A stretch of 17,130 nt of DNA from an uncultured Bacteroidales bacterium (GTDB lineage Bacteria; Bacteroidota; Bacteroidia; Bacteroidales; UBA932), in assembly GCA_937890845.1 (NCBI GenBank), contig CALADR010000397.1, positions 1 to 17,130 of the forward strand, in the 5' to 3' direction. The notes under the pieces were generated by a model. That model searched no databases, was not told the DNA's origin, and saw nothing but the letters and a program-made list of their open reading frames with translations. Positions 1 to 6,771 of the stretch are shown here, one piece after another; position 1 is the first letter of the stretch, and the number at the start of each line of letters is the position of its first letter. A program made the position numbers and the translations under genes.

Positions 1-1
1 A

Positions 2-41
2 TAATTACCAAAATTCGCAGAAGATGATTTACGATTACGAA
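2..41 (+). repeat. Direct repeat, copy 1 (start of the Rpn tail)
   Basis: Forty bases beginning at a TAA triplet (2-4) recur at 237-276 with three mismatches. Copy 1 contains the ATG used as the start of the Rpn tail. It reads LPKFAEDD in one frame and MIYDYE in another. Confidence 0.85.
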
Positions 42-239
42 AATACGATAGACTTCGCGAAGAAGCAGGGTGAAGCCAAAGGACGTGAGGAAGGGCTTGC
101 TGAAGGGCTTGAAAAAGGTCTTGAGAGAGGACGGATTGAGATTGCGCGAAATATGCTGAAGGCCGCCATGTCAGTAGAGCAGATTTCTTCGCTTACAGGA
201 CTTTCAGAAGAACAGGTCAGGAGTCTGACTGTGAAATGA
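24..239 (+). CDS. C-terminal tail of an Rpn-family recombination-promoting nuclease (fragment)
   Basis: The 71-residue product has only the tail typical of Rpn / PD-(D/E)XK family 'putative transposase' proteins: a charged run of Glu/Lys/Arg-Gly repeats (about residues 17-38, such as REEGLAEGLEKG), then a small helical segment (about 42-70) with the IARNMLKAAMSVEQISSLTGLS pattern common at the end of this family. The nuclease core (family length is about 250-350 residues) is missing. The frame stays open to position 3, and a TAA at 2-4 lies in another frame. The alternative frame from position 5 reads LPKFAEDD, which resembles an Rpn segment and hints at a frameshift or decayed copy. The fragment is unlikely to be an active nuclease. 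The family assignment rests on the tail alone; the ATG at 24 may not be a real start. Confidence 0.5.
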   Translation: MIYDYENTIDFAKKQGEAKGREEGLAEGLEKGLERGRIEIARNMLKAAMSVEQISSLTGLSEEQVRSLTVK

Positions 240-276
240 TTACCAAAATTCGCAGAAGGTGATTTACGATTATGAA
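237..276 (+). repeat. Direct repeat, copy 2 (at the stop of the Rpn tail)
   Basis: This copy starts on the TGA stop codon of the Rpn tail (237-239) and matches 2-41 at 37 of 40 positions. The ATG of copy 1 is GTG here (259-261). Beyond 276 the similarity stops, and the frame runs from MIYDYE into unrelated residues until TGA at 361-363. This suggests a tandem duplication of an Rpn tail whose second unit was truncated. Confidence 0.85.
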
Positions 277-317
277 GCTTGCAGCGGATGTATATGTTCG
301 AAAGTTACAGGGACAAG

Positions 318-372
318 TAATCCCAATCTCAGGCATGTGTCCTGTTCTTTGGAGTACCTGTGATTGGGATTA
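318..372. repeat. Long inverted repeat / hairpin in the gene-poor stretch before the phosphate transporter
   Basis: TAATCCCAATC (318-328) is the exact reverse complement of GATTGGGATTA (362-372). The stem extends past one mismatch by CAGG (330-333) with CCTG (357-360), leaving a 23-base loop. The flank after 372 is T-rich (TTCTTTGTTTT), so it could end plus-strand transcription. It also lies just downstream of the minus-strand transporter stop at 401. It may be a terminator or the remnant of a small mobile repeat. The rest of 240-400 holds nothing else I can support. Confidence 0.55.
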
Positions 373-400
373 TTCTTTGTTTTACTGTCATCAGGGCTTG

Positions 401-1501
401 CTATCCAAGCTGGAACTTGCGCGATGCCCTGGACATTTGCTGAAGCTCTATCGTAATCTGCTCAGACTCCTGTAGCAGGTTCAGATAAAGATATGCTACA
501 GTAAGATTAAGGTTGTTGTTCCTGATATCTTCAGTCAGAGATTTTCTCATATCTGAAAATGCTGTCTGGAGGGCCGGCAGTTCTGCGTCGTAGCGTCGTA
601 GTTCCGAATATTCTCCTTTGGCACAGAGTTCGGCGACTCCGCAGATAATGCGTGCTGTCCTGTCGCGTTTTGGAGTAAACTCATCTATATACTTTCCGGG
701 AATAGGCGAGAAATGATTGTCAACGTGTTCGTATGACGGCTCGCAGATACGTCTTACAGAGTAGTAGAGCTGCTCCATATTGTTGAAAACCATATGGAAC
801 CATGCACTTTTTACCATACCGGTTTCTGCGTCCAGATGTCTCAGACTGCGCAGGTTTTTCATTCTTACCTTGTCCTGCTTCAGTTCTTCAGAAGTCTTTC
901 TCAGTATTTTCACATTTTCAGTAAAAAGGCCTTCGGTTACTTTGAGATATTTCTGGGCAAGTTCATTCAGAAACCTTGACTCGTTTTCAGCTACATAGCT
1001 GCTGAAGGCTGACCATATTTCAGAAGAATCGCCGGAAGTGAGTATAGTATTGAATTTTTTATCAGTACTTTCATCCTCGTTCTTGTGCTTGTGTCTTATA
1101 TTGTTGTGAATAAGTGCCGCAAGTCCTGCAATTACAATTATAGCAGCTATATTTCCGCCGAAGTGCATAATCAGGGCTATAATGAACGCACAAGTAAAAG
1201 CTACGCCTGCTGTGAGAAACCAGCCTCCTATCACAGAAAGGACGCCTGTTACTCTGAATACGGCACTTTCGCGACTCCACGCACGGTCTGCAAGGGAAGT
1301 ACCCATTGCCACCATAAATGTAACATAAGTGGTTGAAAGTGGAAGTTTCAGAGAAGTACCGAGAGCTATGAGCAGGGAAGCTACTACAAGGTTTACAGAA
1401 GCCCTTACCAGGTCGTATGCAGCTCCGTCTTCTATCTCTATGGTATTTCTGTCAAAACGTTTGTCAATCCATATTTTTACCGGTTCAGGAGATTCCGGCA
1501 A
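401..1501 (-). CDS. pit: PiT-family phosphate transporter, C-terminal half (frameshifted) with PhoU-like helical domain
   Basis: This is the second part of a transporter whose first part is 1485-2621. Residues about 28-125 complete the membrane domain: the PiT signature LPLSTTYVTFMVAMGTSLADRAW, then hydrophobic segments such as VLSVIGGWFLTAGVAF and the IAAIIVIAGLAALI stretch. From about residue 150 the protein is soluble, long-helical and charged, resembling PhoU-like or DUF47-type domains fused to PiT proteins. The only start available is a TTG at 1501, directly after an in-frame TAA, so independent translation is doubtful. Together the parts give about 740 residues, the usual length of the full Bacteroidota protein as I recall it. 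Either the gene is a recent pseudogene, or the sequence has an indel, or ribosomes shift +1 at the upstream stop. Confidence 0.85.
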   Translation of the reverse strand: MPESPEPVKIWIDKRFDRNTIEIEDGAAYDLVRASVNLVVASLLIALGTSLKLPLSTTYVTFMVAMGTSLADRAWSRESAVFRVTGVLSVIGGWFLTAGVAFTCAFIIALIMHFGGNIAAIIVIAGLAALIHNNIRHKHKNEDESTDKKFNTILTSGDSSEIWSAFSSYVAENESRFLNELAQKYLKVTEGLFTENVKILRKTSEELKQDKVRMKNLRSLRHLDAETGMVKSAWFHMVFNNMEQLYYSVRRICEPSYEHVDNHFSPIPGKYIDEFTPKRDRTARIICGVAELCAKGEYSELRRYDAELPALQTAFSDMRKSLTEDIRNNNLNLTVAYLYLNLLQESEQITIELQQMSRASRKFQLG

Positions 1502-2621
1502 GCCTTACTGCAGTATTGTTACTCCATCTTACGATGCTTCTTGCCACACGTGAAGAACCGAACATCTCGTCCCCTTCATCCTGTTTGGCGAGGTTGATTT
1601 CTGTCTTGGTCACATTGTGGGCTTTCTTTGAAGTTGCAAGGGCAATCACCATGACTGTTCCCGCAAGGAAAAGGAATACGAACGGAGTTGATGCAGGTTC
1701 GTTGAGTGAGCCCATAAGATGTGCTCCAGGGTCTGTCTGTCCGGAGGCCATATAGTCCATATAGGAGTCGTATCCGGCAAGCGGACCTCCGATAAAGTTT
1801 ACAAGGTCATTTCCTGCAAATGCAGTAGCCAGAGCAAATGTACCAATCATCACTACTACTTTGAATACATTGACTTTCAGCCAGTGGAGAATCTGCATCA
1901 GTACTGTGAAAAAAGCCAGGCAGCATCCGAGGACTTCCCAGGTGTGGACATGTATCCATTCTTTTACTTGAGGGGTCATGAAAGAAAGATCCTTGACACC
2001 TTTTATAAGCATGAAATATATTATGGCAGTGGCTGCAATACCTCCGAAGAGTCCTATTTTCCATTTTAGTTTACCTGAGAAATTGAATGTGAAAATCAGT
2101 CGGCTGATATATTGGATGACAGAACCGGAAATGAAAGCAAGTGCGACAGATACGAAAATCGCCATTATTACTGAGAGGGCTTTTTCCGTATTCATGAAGT
2201 CTGAAAAGCCAAGCCCTTCTGCTCCGCCTGCCAGCTTTAGCATAGAGAGGGCGAATGTAGCTCCAAGAAGTTCGAAAACCATTGAGACTGTGGTGGAAGT
2301 AGGCATTCCCAGCGAGTTGAAGGCATCCAGCAGAATAATATCTGTTACCATTACAGCCAGAAAAATATACATCAGTTCCTGAAAACTGAACTGTTCCGGC
2401 CTGAAGATACCGTGTCTGGCTATATCCATCATGCCGTTACTCATGACAGCACCGCAGAAAACGCCGATTGCGGCAACAAGAATGATTATCTTGAAGCCTG
2501 CAGCTTTCGATCCTATAGCTGAGTTGAGGAAATTCACCGCATCGTTGCTGATACCTACCCAAAGGTCAGATACGGCAAGAATAAATAGGAAAATGACAAA
2601 TCCGAGATAAATCCAGTCCAT
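1485..2621 (-). CDS. pit: PiT-family inorganic phosphate transporter, N-terminal half (ends at a frameshift)
   Basis: PiT proteins move inorganic phosphate across the inner membrane, coupled to a cation gradient. The product (378 residues) starts at a good ATG and begins with a membrane helix. It carries the first family signature, GISNDAVNFLNSAIGSKAA (about residues 23-41), the segment GMPTSTTVSMVFELLGA (about 104-120), and the second inverted copy, AGNDLVNFIGGPLAGYDS (about 268-285). It then has several helices and a cytoplasmic linker ending VRLAGIS before TGA at 1485-1487. The membrane domain is incomplete: its last part is encoded in the +1 frame at 401-1501. The gene is divergent from a PhoB/PhoR-like pair, which suggests phosphate-controlled expression. 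Confidence 0.88.
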   Translation of the reverse strand: MDWIYLGFVIFLFILAVSDLWVGISNDAVNFLNSAIGSKAAGFKIIILVAAIGVFCGAVMSNGMMDIARHGIFRPEQFSFQELMYIFLAVMVTDIILLDAFNSLGMPTSTTVSMVFELLGATFALSMLKLAGGAEGLGFSDFMNTEKALSVIMAIFVSVALAFISGSVIQYISRLIFTFNFSGKLKWKIGLFGGIAATAIIYFMLIKGVKDLSFMTPQVKEWIHVHTWEVLGCCLAFFTVLMQILHWLKVNVFKVVVMIGTFALATAFAGNDLVNFIGGPLAGYDSYMDYMASGQTDPGAHLMGSLNEPASTPFVFLFLAGTVMVIALATSKKAHNVTKTEINLAKQDEGDEMFGSSRVARSIVRWSNNTAVRLAGIS

Positions 2622-2643
2622 AATTAAATTTTAATTCAGGCCG

Positions 2644-2651
2644 CAAATATA
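2644..2651 (-). promoter_or_regulatory. -7 element of the phosphate transporter promoter
   Basis: Read on the minus strand, 2651-2644 is TATATTTG, a perfect Bacteroidota -7 box (TAnnTTTG), 22 bases before the transporter ATG. No TTTG lies at the usual distance upstream; the nearest is 27 bases away. The half-site ladder at 2663-2725 occupies that place, as expected for an activator-dependent promoter. The box sits inside an imperfect palindrome, 2641-2660 (CCGCA...TGCGG). Confidence 0.5.
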
Positions 2652-2662
2652 AATATGCGGTG

Positions 2663-2725
2663 TTGAGGCTTCATTACGCAAATGTTAAGATTATGTTACG
2701 GAATTCGTTAACAAAATATTTACAC
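2663..2725 (+). promoter_or_regulatory. Ladder of TTA half-sites at 11-12 bp period, candidate PhoB-like binding array
   Basis: Half-sites begin at 2663 (TTGAGG), 2674 (TTACGC), 2685 (TTAAGA), 2696 (TTACGG), 2708 (TTAACA) and 2720 (TTACAC), with steps of 11, 11, 11, 12 and 12 bases. OmpR/PhoB-family regulators bind direct repeats of about this period on one face of the helix (the E. coli Pho box has 11-bp repeats; B. subtilis PhoP sites are TTAACA-like). The array lies between the transporter and the regulator gene, upstream of both -7 boxes. That it binds the neighbouring regulator is inference. Confidence 0.5.
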
Positions 2726-2756
2726 GTTTGTAATGTCATGAATACTTGAAAAACAA

Positions 2757-2764
2757 TACCTTTG
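2757..2764 (+). promoter_or_regulatory. -7 element of the response regulator promoter
   Basis: TACCTTTG matches TAnnTTTG exactly and lies 26 bases before the ATG at 2791. A TTTG at 2727-2730 is 26 bases upstream, longer than usual. If it is used, transcription starts around 2770, so the upstream TTG at 2746 cannot be the start codon. Confidence 0.45.
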
Positions 2765-2790
2765 CCGGAGGTTTTATATTTGACAGTTTT

Positions 2791-3513
2791 ATGGAAAAAG
2801 GGAAAATTCTGATAGTAGATGATGAAGCTGACATCAGGGAAATCCTTCAGTTCAATCTGGAGAATGCAGGATATGAGGCTGAGCAGGCAGCATCGGCTGA
2901 AGAGGCATTGGAGATTTTTACGCCGGATATCAGTCTGATACTTCTGGATGTGATGATGGACGGTATGTCGGGATTCAAGATGGCAGAGGTTCTCAGAAAA
3001 GAAAAAGACAGTCAGGTGCCGATTATATTCCTGACGGCACGAAGTGCTGAAAACGACTTGTTGACAGGTTTTTCTGCAGGTGGTGACGATTATATTTCAA
3101 AGCCATTTTCAGTACATGAGGTTTTGGCTCGAGTTAAAGCTGTCATTAAAAGGTCTGTTCCGAAAAATCAGGATAGTAAAACAGAACCGCTATCATTTAC
3201 AGCCGGGCATCTTAGAATCGATGCGGCAGGGAAAATGGTATATTCAGACGGCAATGCTGTTGTCTTCTCAAAAAAGGAGTTCGAAATCCTGTATCTGCTG
3301 GCGTCCCATCCTGGAAGGGTATTTTCGAGAGAAAACATTATCGATGAACTGTGGAAAGAAGCACCTTATGTGCTGGACAGGACTGTCGATGTTCATATTG
3401 CCAGAATAAGAGGAAAACTGGGAGAATATAAGAAATATCTGACAAACAGGTCCGGATATGGATATTGTTTCAAAGTTATAGACGATGGCTACCAGGAAAA
3501 AACAGACTTATAA
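2791..3513 (+). CDS. PhoB/OmpR-family response regulator
   Basis: This cytoplasmic regulator (240 residues) has the family's normal two-domain layout. The receiver domain (about 3-120) shows the acidic pair D10-D11, the phospho-acceptor D53 in LLDVMM, T82 in LTAR and K104 in KPF. The C-terminal winged-helix domain (about 145-238) shows FSKKEFEILYLLASHPGRVFSRENI and the RTVDVHIARIRGKL recognition-helix region. The chosen ATG at 2791 places KILIVDDE at the usual distance; the TTG at 2746 lies upstream of the -7 box. It overlaps the kinase gene by 29 bases, so the pair is probably translationally coupled. Its position opposite a phosphate transporter suggests a PhoB role, but other OmpR-family roles are not excluded. 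Confidence 0.92.
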   Translation: MEKGKILIVDDEADIREILQFNLENAGYEAEQAASAEEALEIFTPDISLILLDVMMDGMSGFKMAEVLRKEKDSQVPIIFLTARSAENDLLTGFSAGGDDYISKPFSVHEVLARVKAVIKRSVPKNQDSKTEPLSFTAGHLRIDAAGKMVYSDGNAVVFSKKEFEILYLLASHPGRVFSRENIIDELWKEAPYVLDRTVDVHIARIRGKLGEYKKYLTNRSGYGYCFKVIDDGYQEKTDL

Positions 3514-5206
3514 GCGTAAACTCCTAATTTATTTTTCAGGAGTTTTTACTCTTTTTGCCGTAATACTGCTTTTTGTTCAGTTGCGGACTGAACGCAGATA
3601 CAAGCAGGAGATTCTGAAATCCAGGCTGTCCGTATATTCTGACTTTATAGCACAGTCATCGGATTATGAAACTGTTATCAGACAATTGCCGTTGGATATG
3701 AGAGTGTCTGTGATTGAGAAGAACGGAAAGGTGCTTTTTGATTCCAGTACAGGTGCCGACTCTATGGACAATCATTTTTCCAGACCTGAAATACAGACAT
3801 CGCTCAAATATTCCGACGGGTTTTCCATAAGGAAGTCAGATACTACAGGGATACCGTATTTTTATTATGCCAAGTCTTACGGTACTTTTATAGTAAGGGT
3901 GGCATTGCCTTATGAAATTGATGTACGCAGGTTTTTCCAGCCTGATGCGTTGCTCCTTATTGTTGTCTTCATGCTGTTTGTCGCTGCTATCTTTACAATG
4001 GTGTTTATGTCTGACCATTTCGGAGAAGGAATCGCGAGACTTAGGCGCCTGGCAGAGGCAGTGCAGAACGGGACAGCTGAATATGAAGACCTTTCGTTCC
4101 CGGAATCAGAACTGGGTGAGATAGGTGAAAAGATGCTTGACAGTTACAGACAGCTGAAGCACAGCAACAGTGTAATAGCTTTGGAAAAAGAGCGTCTTCT
4201 TCTGCACATTCATTATTATGAAGGAGGAATTGCAATTTTTTCTCCAGGAAGGGAAAAACTTTATGCCAACTCCAAATTCATCCAACTGGTCAATACTCTT
4301 ATGGACAGGCCGACTCCGGACCTTGGGGAAATATGGAATAGCAGTGTCTTTTCTCCTTTGGATGACTTTCTCAAGAAGAACACTCCCGTCAATACAGAGT
4401 TTGCGCCCGTCTTCAGGTTCAAGCATGAAAATGGAGGATACTGGTACTCGATACAGATTCTGATTTATCCTGACAATGGCTTTGAAATTACTGTCAATGA
4501 TATCTCTGAGACAGAGAAAAACAGGATATTGAAGCAGCAGATGACCAATAATATCGCTCATGAACTCCGTACACCTGTGAGCAGTATAAGAGGATATTTG
4601 GAGACATTGACTGCATGTCCGGATATAGATTCAAAAAGGAGGAATGTGTTCATTGACAGGGCGTATGCGCAGACACTCAGGCTCTCTGACCTTATAAGGG
4701 ACATCGCTTTGGTAACCAAAATAGAAGAAGCTCCCGAACAGTTGAAAAAGGAAGATGTAAATCTCAGGACTGTATTTGAGGAAATAAAGGAAGAGTTCAG
4801 GGAATCTTTAGATGCAAAAAGCATTACAGTAGAAGATATGCTTGCTCCTGACCTTTCTGTCAGCGGAAACGCCTCCCTCATTTATGCAGTCTTCCGCAAC
4901 TTCCTGGAGAACAGCATTAAATATGCCGGAGATAAAGTAACTGTGCATATCGAGTGCTATGCGCAATCAGACGGTTTCCTTCACTTTACATACTATGATA
5001 CAGGGAAGGGAGTCAGTGAAGAACATCTTTCGCGCATTTTCGAGAGGTTTTACCGTGTTTCAGAAGGACGAACACGTGACGACGGCGGTTCTGGACTCGG
5101 TCTTTCGATAGTAAGGAACGCCATTTCGTTCCACGGCGGTGATATCCGGGCGGTAAACAGGAAAGAAGGCGGTTTGAAGTTCATATTTTCAATTAAGGAG
5201 CGGTAG
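3485..5206 (+). CDS. PhoR-like membrane sensor histidine kinase
   Basis: The kinase (573 residues) presumably autophosphorylates and passes phosphate to D53 of the upstream regulator. It has a first membrane helix at about 12-31, a periplasmic region of about 120 residues, a second helix at about 152-176, then a linker and a PAS-like region (about 235-340). The HisKA domain has H359 in IAHELRTP. The ATPase domain has the N box (N472, N476 in NFLENSIKYA), G1 (DTGKGV, 505-510), an F box (IFERFYR) and G2 (GSGLGL, 535-540). All catalytic boxes are intact. The start ATG lies inside the regulator gene; its MATRKKQTYKRK segment is a normal basic cytoplasmic leader. The periplasmic domain has no cofactor motif I recognise, so the signal (phosphate status or other) is inferred from context. 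Confidence 0.92.
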   Translation: MATRKKQTYKRKLLIYFSGVFTLFAVILLFVQLRTERRYKQEILKSRLSVYSDFIAQSSDYETVIRQLPLDMRVSVIEKNGKVLFDSSTGADSMDNHFSRPEIQTSLKYSDGFSIRKSDTTGIPYFYYAKSYGTFIVRVALPYEIDVRRFFQPDALLLIVVFMLFVAAIFTMVFMSDHFGEGIARLRRLAEAVQNGTAEYEDLSFPESELGEIGEKMLDSYRQLKHSNSVIALEKERLLLHIHYYEGGIAIFSPGREKLYANSKFIQLVNTLMDRPTPDLGEIWNSSVFSPLDDFLKKNTPVNTEFAPVFRFKHENGGYWYSIQILIYPDNGFEITVNDISETEKNRILKQQMTNNIAHELRTPVSSIRGYLETLTACPDIDSKRRNVFIDRAYAQTLRLSDLIRDIALVTKIEEAPEQLKKEDVNLRTVFEEIKEEFRESLDAKSITVEDMLAPDLSVSGNASLIYAVFRNFLENSIKYAGDKVTVHIECYAQSDGFLHFTYYDTGKGVSEEHLSRIFERFYRVSEGRTRDDGGSGLGLSIVRNAISFHGGDIRAVNRKEGGLKFIFSIKER

Positions 5207-5234
5207 AGTTTCCTTGTCAGGTTTTCTACCGCTC
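5198..5234 (+). terminator. Hairpin containing the kinase stop codon
   Basis: GAGCGGTAG (5198-5206) pairs perfectly with CTACCGCTC (5226-5234), extended by A5207-T5225. The TAG stop codon of the kinase is the top of the left arm. There is no T-run directly after it, but it lies between convergent genes and may stop transcription from both sides together with the next hairpin. Confidence 0.5.
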
Positions 5235-5245
5235 ACATTCCATAT

Positions 5246-5280
5246 GCAAGGTTTATATTAGTCTGGACCTTGCTCTATTT
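5246..5280 (+). terminator. Hairpin between the kinase and enolase genes
   Basis: GCAAGGT (5246-5252) pairs with ACCTTGC (5267-5273) around a 14-base loop. It is followed by TCTATTT, so it resembles an intrinsic terminator for the plus-strand kinase. It begins one base beyond the enolase stop codon on the other strand and may serve that gene too. Confidence 0.5.
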
Positions 5281-6555
5281 TATCCGTCTGTATCCGTAGA
5301 CAGCGAGATCGCCGAGTTCTTCCTCTATGCGGAGCAGACGGTTGTATTTGGCCATACGGTCAGAGCGGCTTAATGAGCCTGTCTTGATCTGTCCGCTGTT
5401 TACAGCTACTGCAATGTCTGCAATAGTAGTGTCTTCAGTCTCTCCTGAGCGGTGTGACGTGACTGTTGTATAGCCGTGCCTGTGGGCCATCTCAATAGCA
5501 TCAAGAGTTTCGCTTAGCGAACCTATCTGATTTACTTTTATGAGAATAGAGTTGCCGCAGCTTTCTGCAATGCCGCGAGACAGAAAGTCCACATTGGTCA
5601 CGAACAAGTCATCTCCTACAAGCTGGCATCTGTCTCCTATCCGATCTGTAAGCTTCTTCCATCCTTCCCAGTCATTTTCGCTCATACCGTCCTCTATGGA
5701 GTCAATAGGATATTTTGTGATAAGTTCTTCAAGATAGTCCACTTGTTCATCAGAAGTACGTTTTGCTCCTTCTTCTCCTTCGAAGATGGCATAGTCATAA
5801 ATTCCATCCTTGTAAAACTCAGAAGAAGCGCAGTCCATTCCTATCATAATATCTTTTCCCGGCATATATCCTGCTCGTTCAATAGCTTCCATTATAGATT
5901 CGATGGCATCTTCAGTGCCGTCAAGTGCAGGTGCAAATCCTCCTTCGTCACCTACGGCTGTACTCAGTCCTCTTTCTTTCAGGACTTTTTTCAGAGCATG
6001 GAAAACTTCAGCTCCCATTCTGAGTCCCTCCTTGAACGAAGGTGCGCCTACAGGACGTATCATAAACTCCTGAAACGCAATTGGAGCGTCGCTGTGAGAG
6101 CCTCCGTTGATGATGTTCATCATAGGTACAGGCAGAGTGAACGTATTTGTTCCTCCTATATACCTGTAAAGTGGCATTCCCAGGTATTCTGCAGCAGCCT
6201 TGGCTACAGCAAGAGAAACACCCAGGATAGCATTGGCCCCCAGTCTGTATTTGTTTTTCGTACCGTCAAGGGCTATCATTGTCTTGTCTATCAGCCTCTG
6301 GTCAAATGCAGACATTCCTATAAGGGCCGGTGCGATGACATCGTTTATGTTGGCTACAGCTTTAAGTACGCCCTTGCCTCCATATCTTTTCGGATCTCCG
6401 TCTCTCAGTTCGATGGCTTCATGTTCTCCGGTTGAAGCTCCGGACGGCACGGATGCTGTTCCGATGATTCCTGATTCAAGCAGAACTTCTGCCTCAATTG
6501 TAGGGTTTCCTCTGGAATCGAGGATTTCCCTTCCTGTTATTGCTTTTATTATCAT
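5275..6555 (-). CDS. eno: Enolase (phosphopyruvate hydratase)
   Basis: Enolase converts 2-phosphoglycerate to phosphoenolpyruvate in glycolysis, with Mg2+, in the cytoplasm. The 426-residue product is full length. It has the N-terminal ILDSRGNPT (11-19), the active-site loop SGASTG (38-43), the metal-ligand region with IMIGMDCASSEF and SIEDGM, the signature ILIKVNQIGSLSET with the catalytic lysine K340, and HRSGETEDT followed by IKTGSLSRSDR near the end. The ATG at 6555 gives the standard MIIKAI start. A TTG at 6579 is in frame but lies on the -7 promoter box, so it is not the start. The gene is monocistronic, convergent with the sensor kinase and divergent from the ATP synthase operon. Confidence 0.97.
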   Translation of the reverse strand: MIIKAITGREILDSRGNPTIEAEVLLESGIIGTASVPSGASTGEHEAIELRDGDPKRYGGKGVLKAVANINDVIAPALIGMSAFDQRLIDKTMIALDGTKNKYRLGANAILGVSLAVAKAAAEYLGMPLYRYIGGTNTFTLPVPMMNIINGGSHSDAPIAFQEFMIRPVGAPSFKEGLRMGAEVFHALKKVLKERGLSTAVGDEGGFAPALDGTEDAIESIMEAIERAGYMPGKDIMIGMDCASSEFYKDGIYDYAIFEGEEGAKRTSDEQVDYLEELITKYPIDSIEDGMSENDWEGWKKLTDRIGDRCQLVGDDLFVTNVDFLSRGIAESCGNSILIKVNQIGSLSETLDAIEMAHRHGYTTVTSHRSGETEDTTIADIAVAVNSGQIKTGSLSRSDRMAKYNRLLRIEEELGDLAVYGYRRIK

Positions 6556-6576
6556 GGCTATATATATTGAATTATT

Positions 6577-6608
6577 CAAAGTTAGTTATTGTATGAGACA
6601 AAAGCAAT
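6577..6608 (-). promoter_or_regulatory. Enolase promoter
   Basis: On the minus strand the -7 box TAACTTTG (6584-6577) matches TAnnTTTG exactly. Twenty bases upstream is ATTG (6608-6605), a three-of-four match to the -33 TTTG. Predicted transcription starts near 6570, giving a leader of about 15-20 bases to the ATG at 6555. Confidence 0.55.
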
Positions 6609-6694
6609 ACCAATAAATAGTGAGTCTGTGAGAAAATGAGCTATTCAAGTAAACGATTGAAATGCCGTTTGTTGACTTATTAATTGAGGTGTGG

Positions 6695-6743
6695 AAAAAA
6701 TGACAAAAAATACTGAAAAAAATGTTGAAAAACACTACAAAAA
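6695..6743. promoter_or_regulatory. Five phased A-tracts (predicted curved DNA) upstream of the atp operon
   Basis: A-tracts of 5-7 bases lie at 6695-6700, 6705-6710, 6716-6722, 6728-6732 and 6739-6743. Their centres are about 10-11.5 bases apart, so all face the same side of the helix, the classic arrangement for intrinsic DNA bending. They end about 100 bases before atpD and about 95 bases upstream of the enolase -7 box on the other side. A role in promoter activation is inference. Confidence 0.6.
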
Positions 6744-6771
6744 GCGATATTATGACAATATTTAAGGCGTA

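Noticed and set aside
272..475. A 67-residue frame on the plus strand overlapping the transporter end
   Set aside because: It overlaps the well-supported transporter C-terminus on the other strand, crosses the inverted repeat and matches no family I know.
2746..2790. Longer N-terminus of the response regulator from TTG
   Set aside because: The added residues contain the predicted -7 box, and the receiver domain starts normally from the ATG at 2791.
5743..6435. A 230-residue plus-strand frame within the enolase region
   Set aside because: It is antisense to enolase, rich in Ser, Cys and His as expected from reverse-strand codons, and has no recognisable domain.
6556..6579. Longer enolase from TTG at 6579
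   Set aside because: That codon lies on the -7 box; enolases start as MxxIxxIxxREILDSRG, which fits the ATG at 6555.
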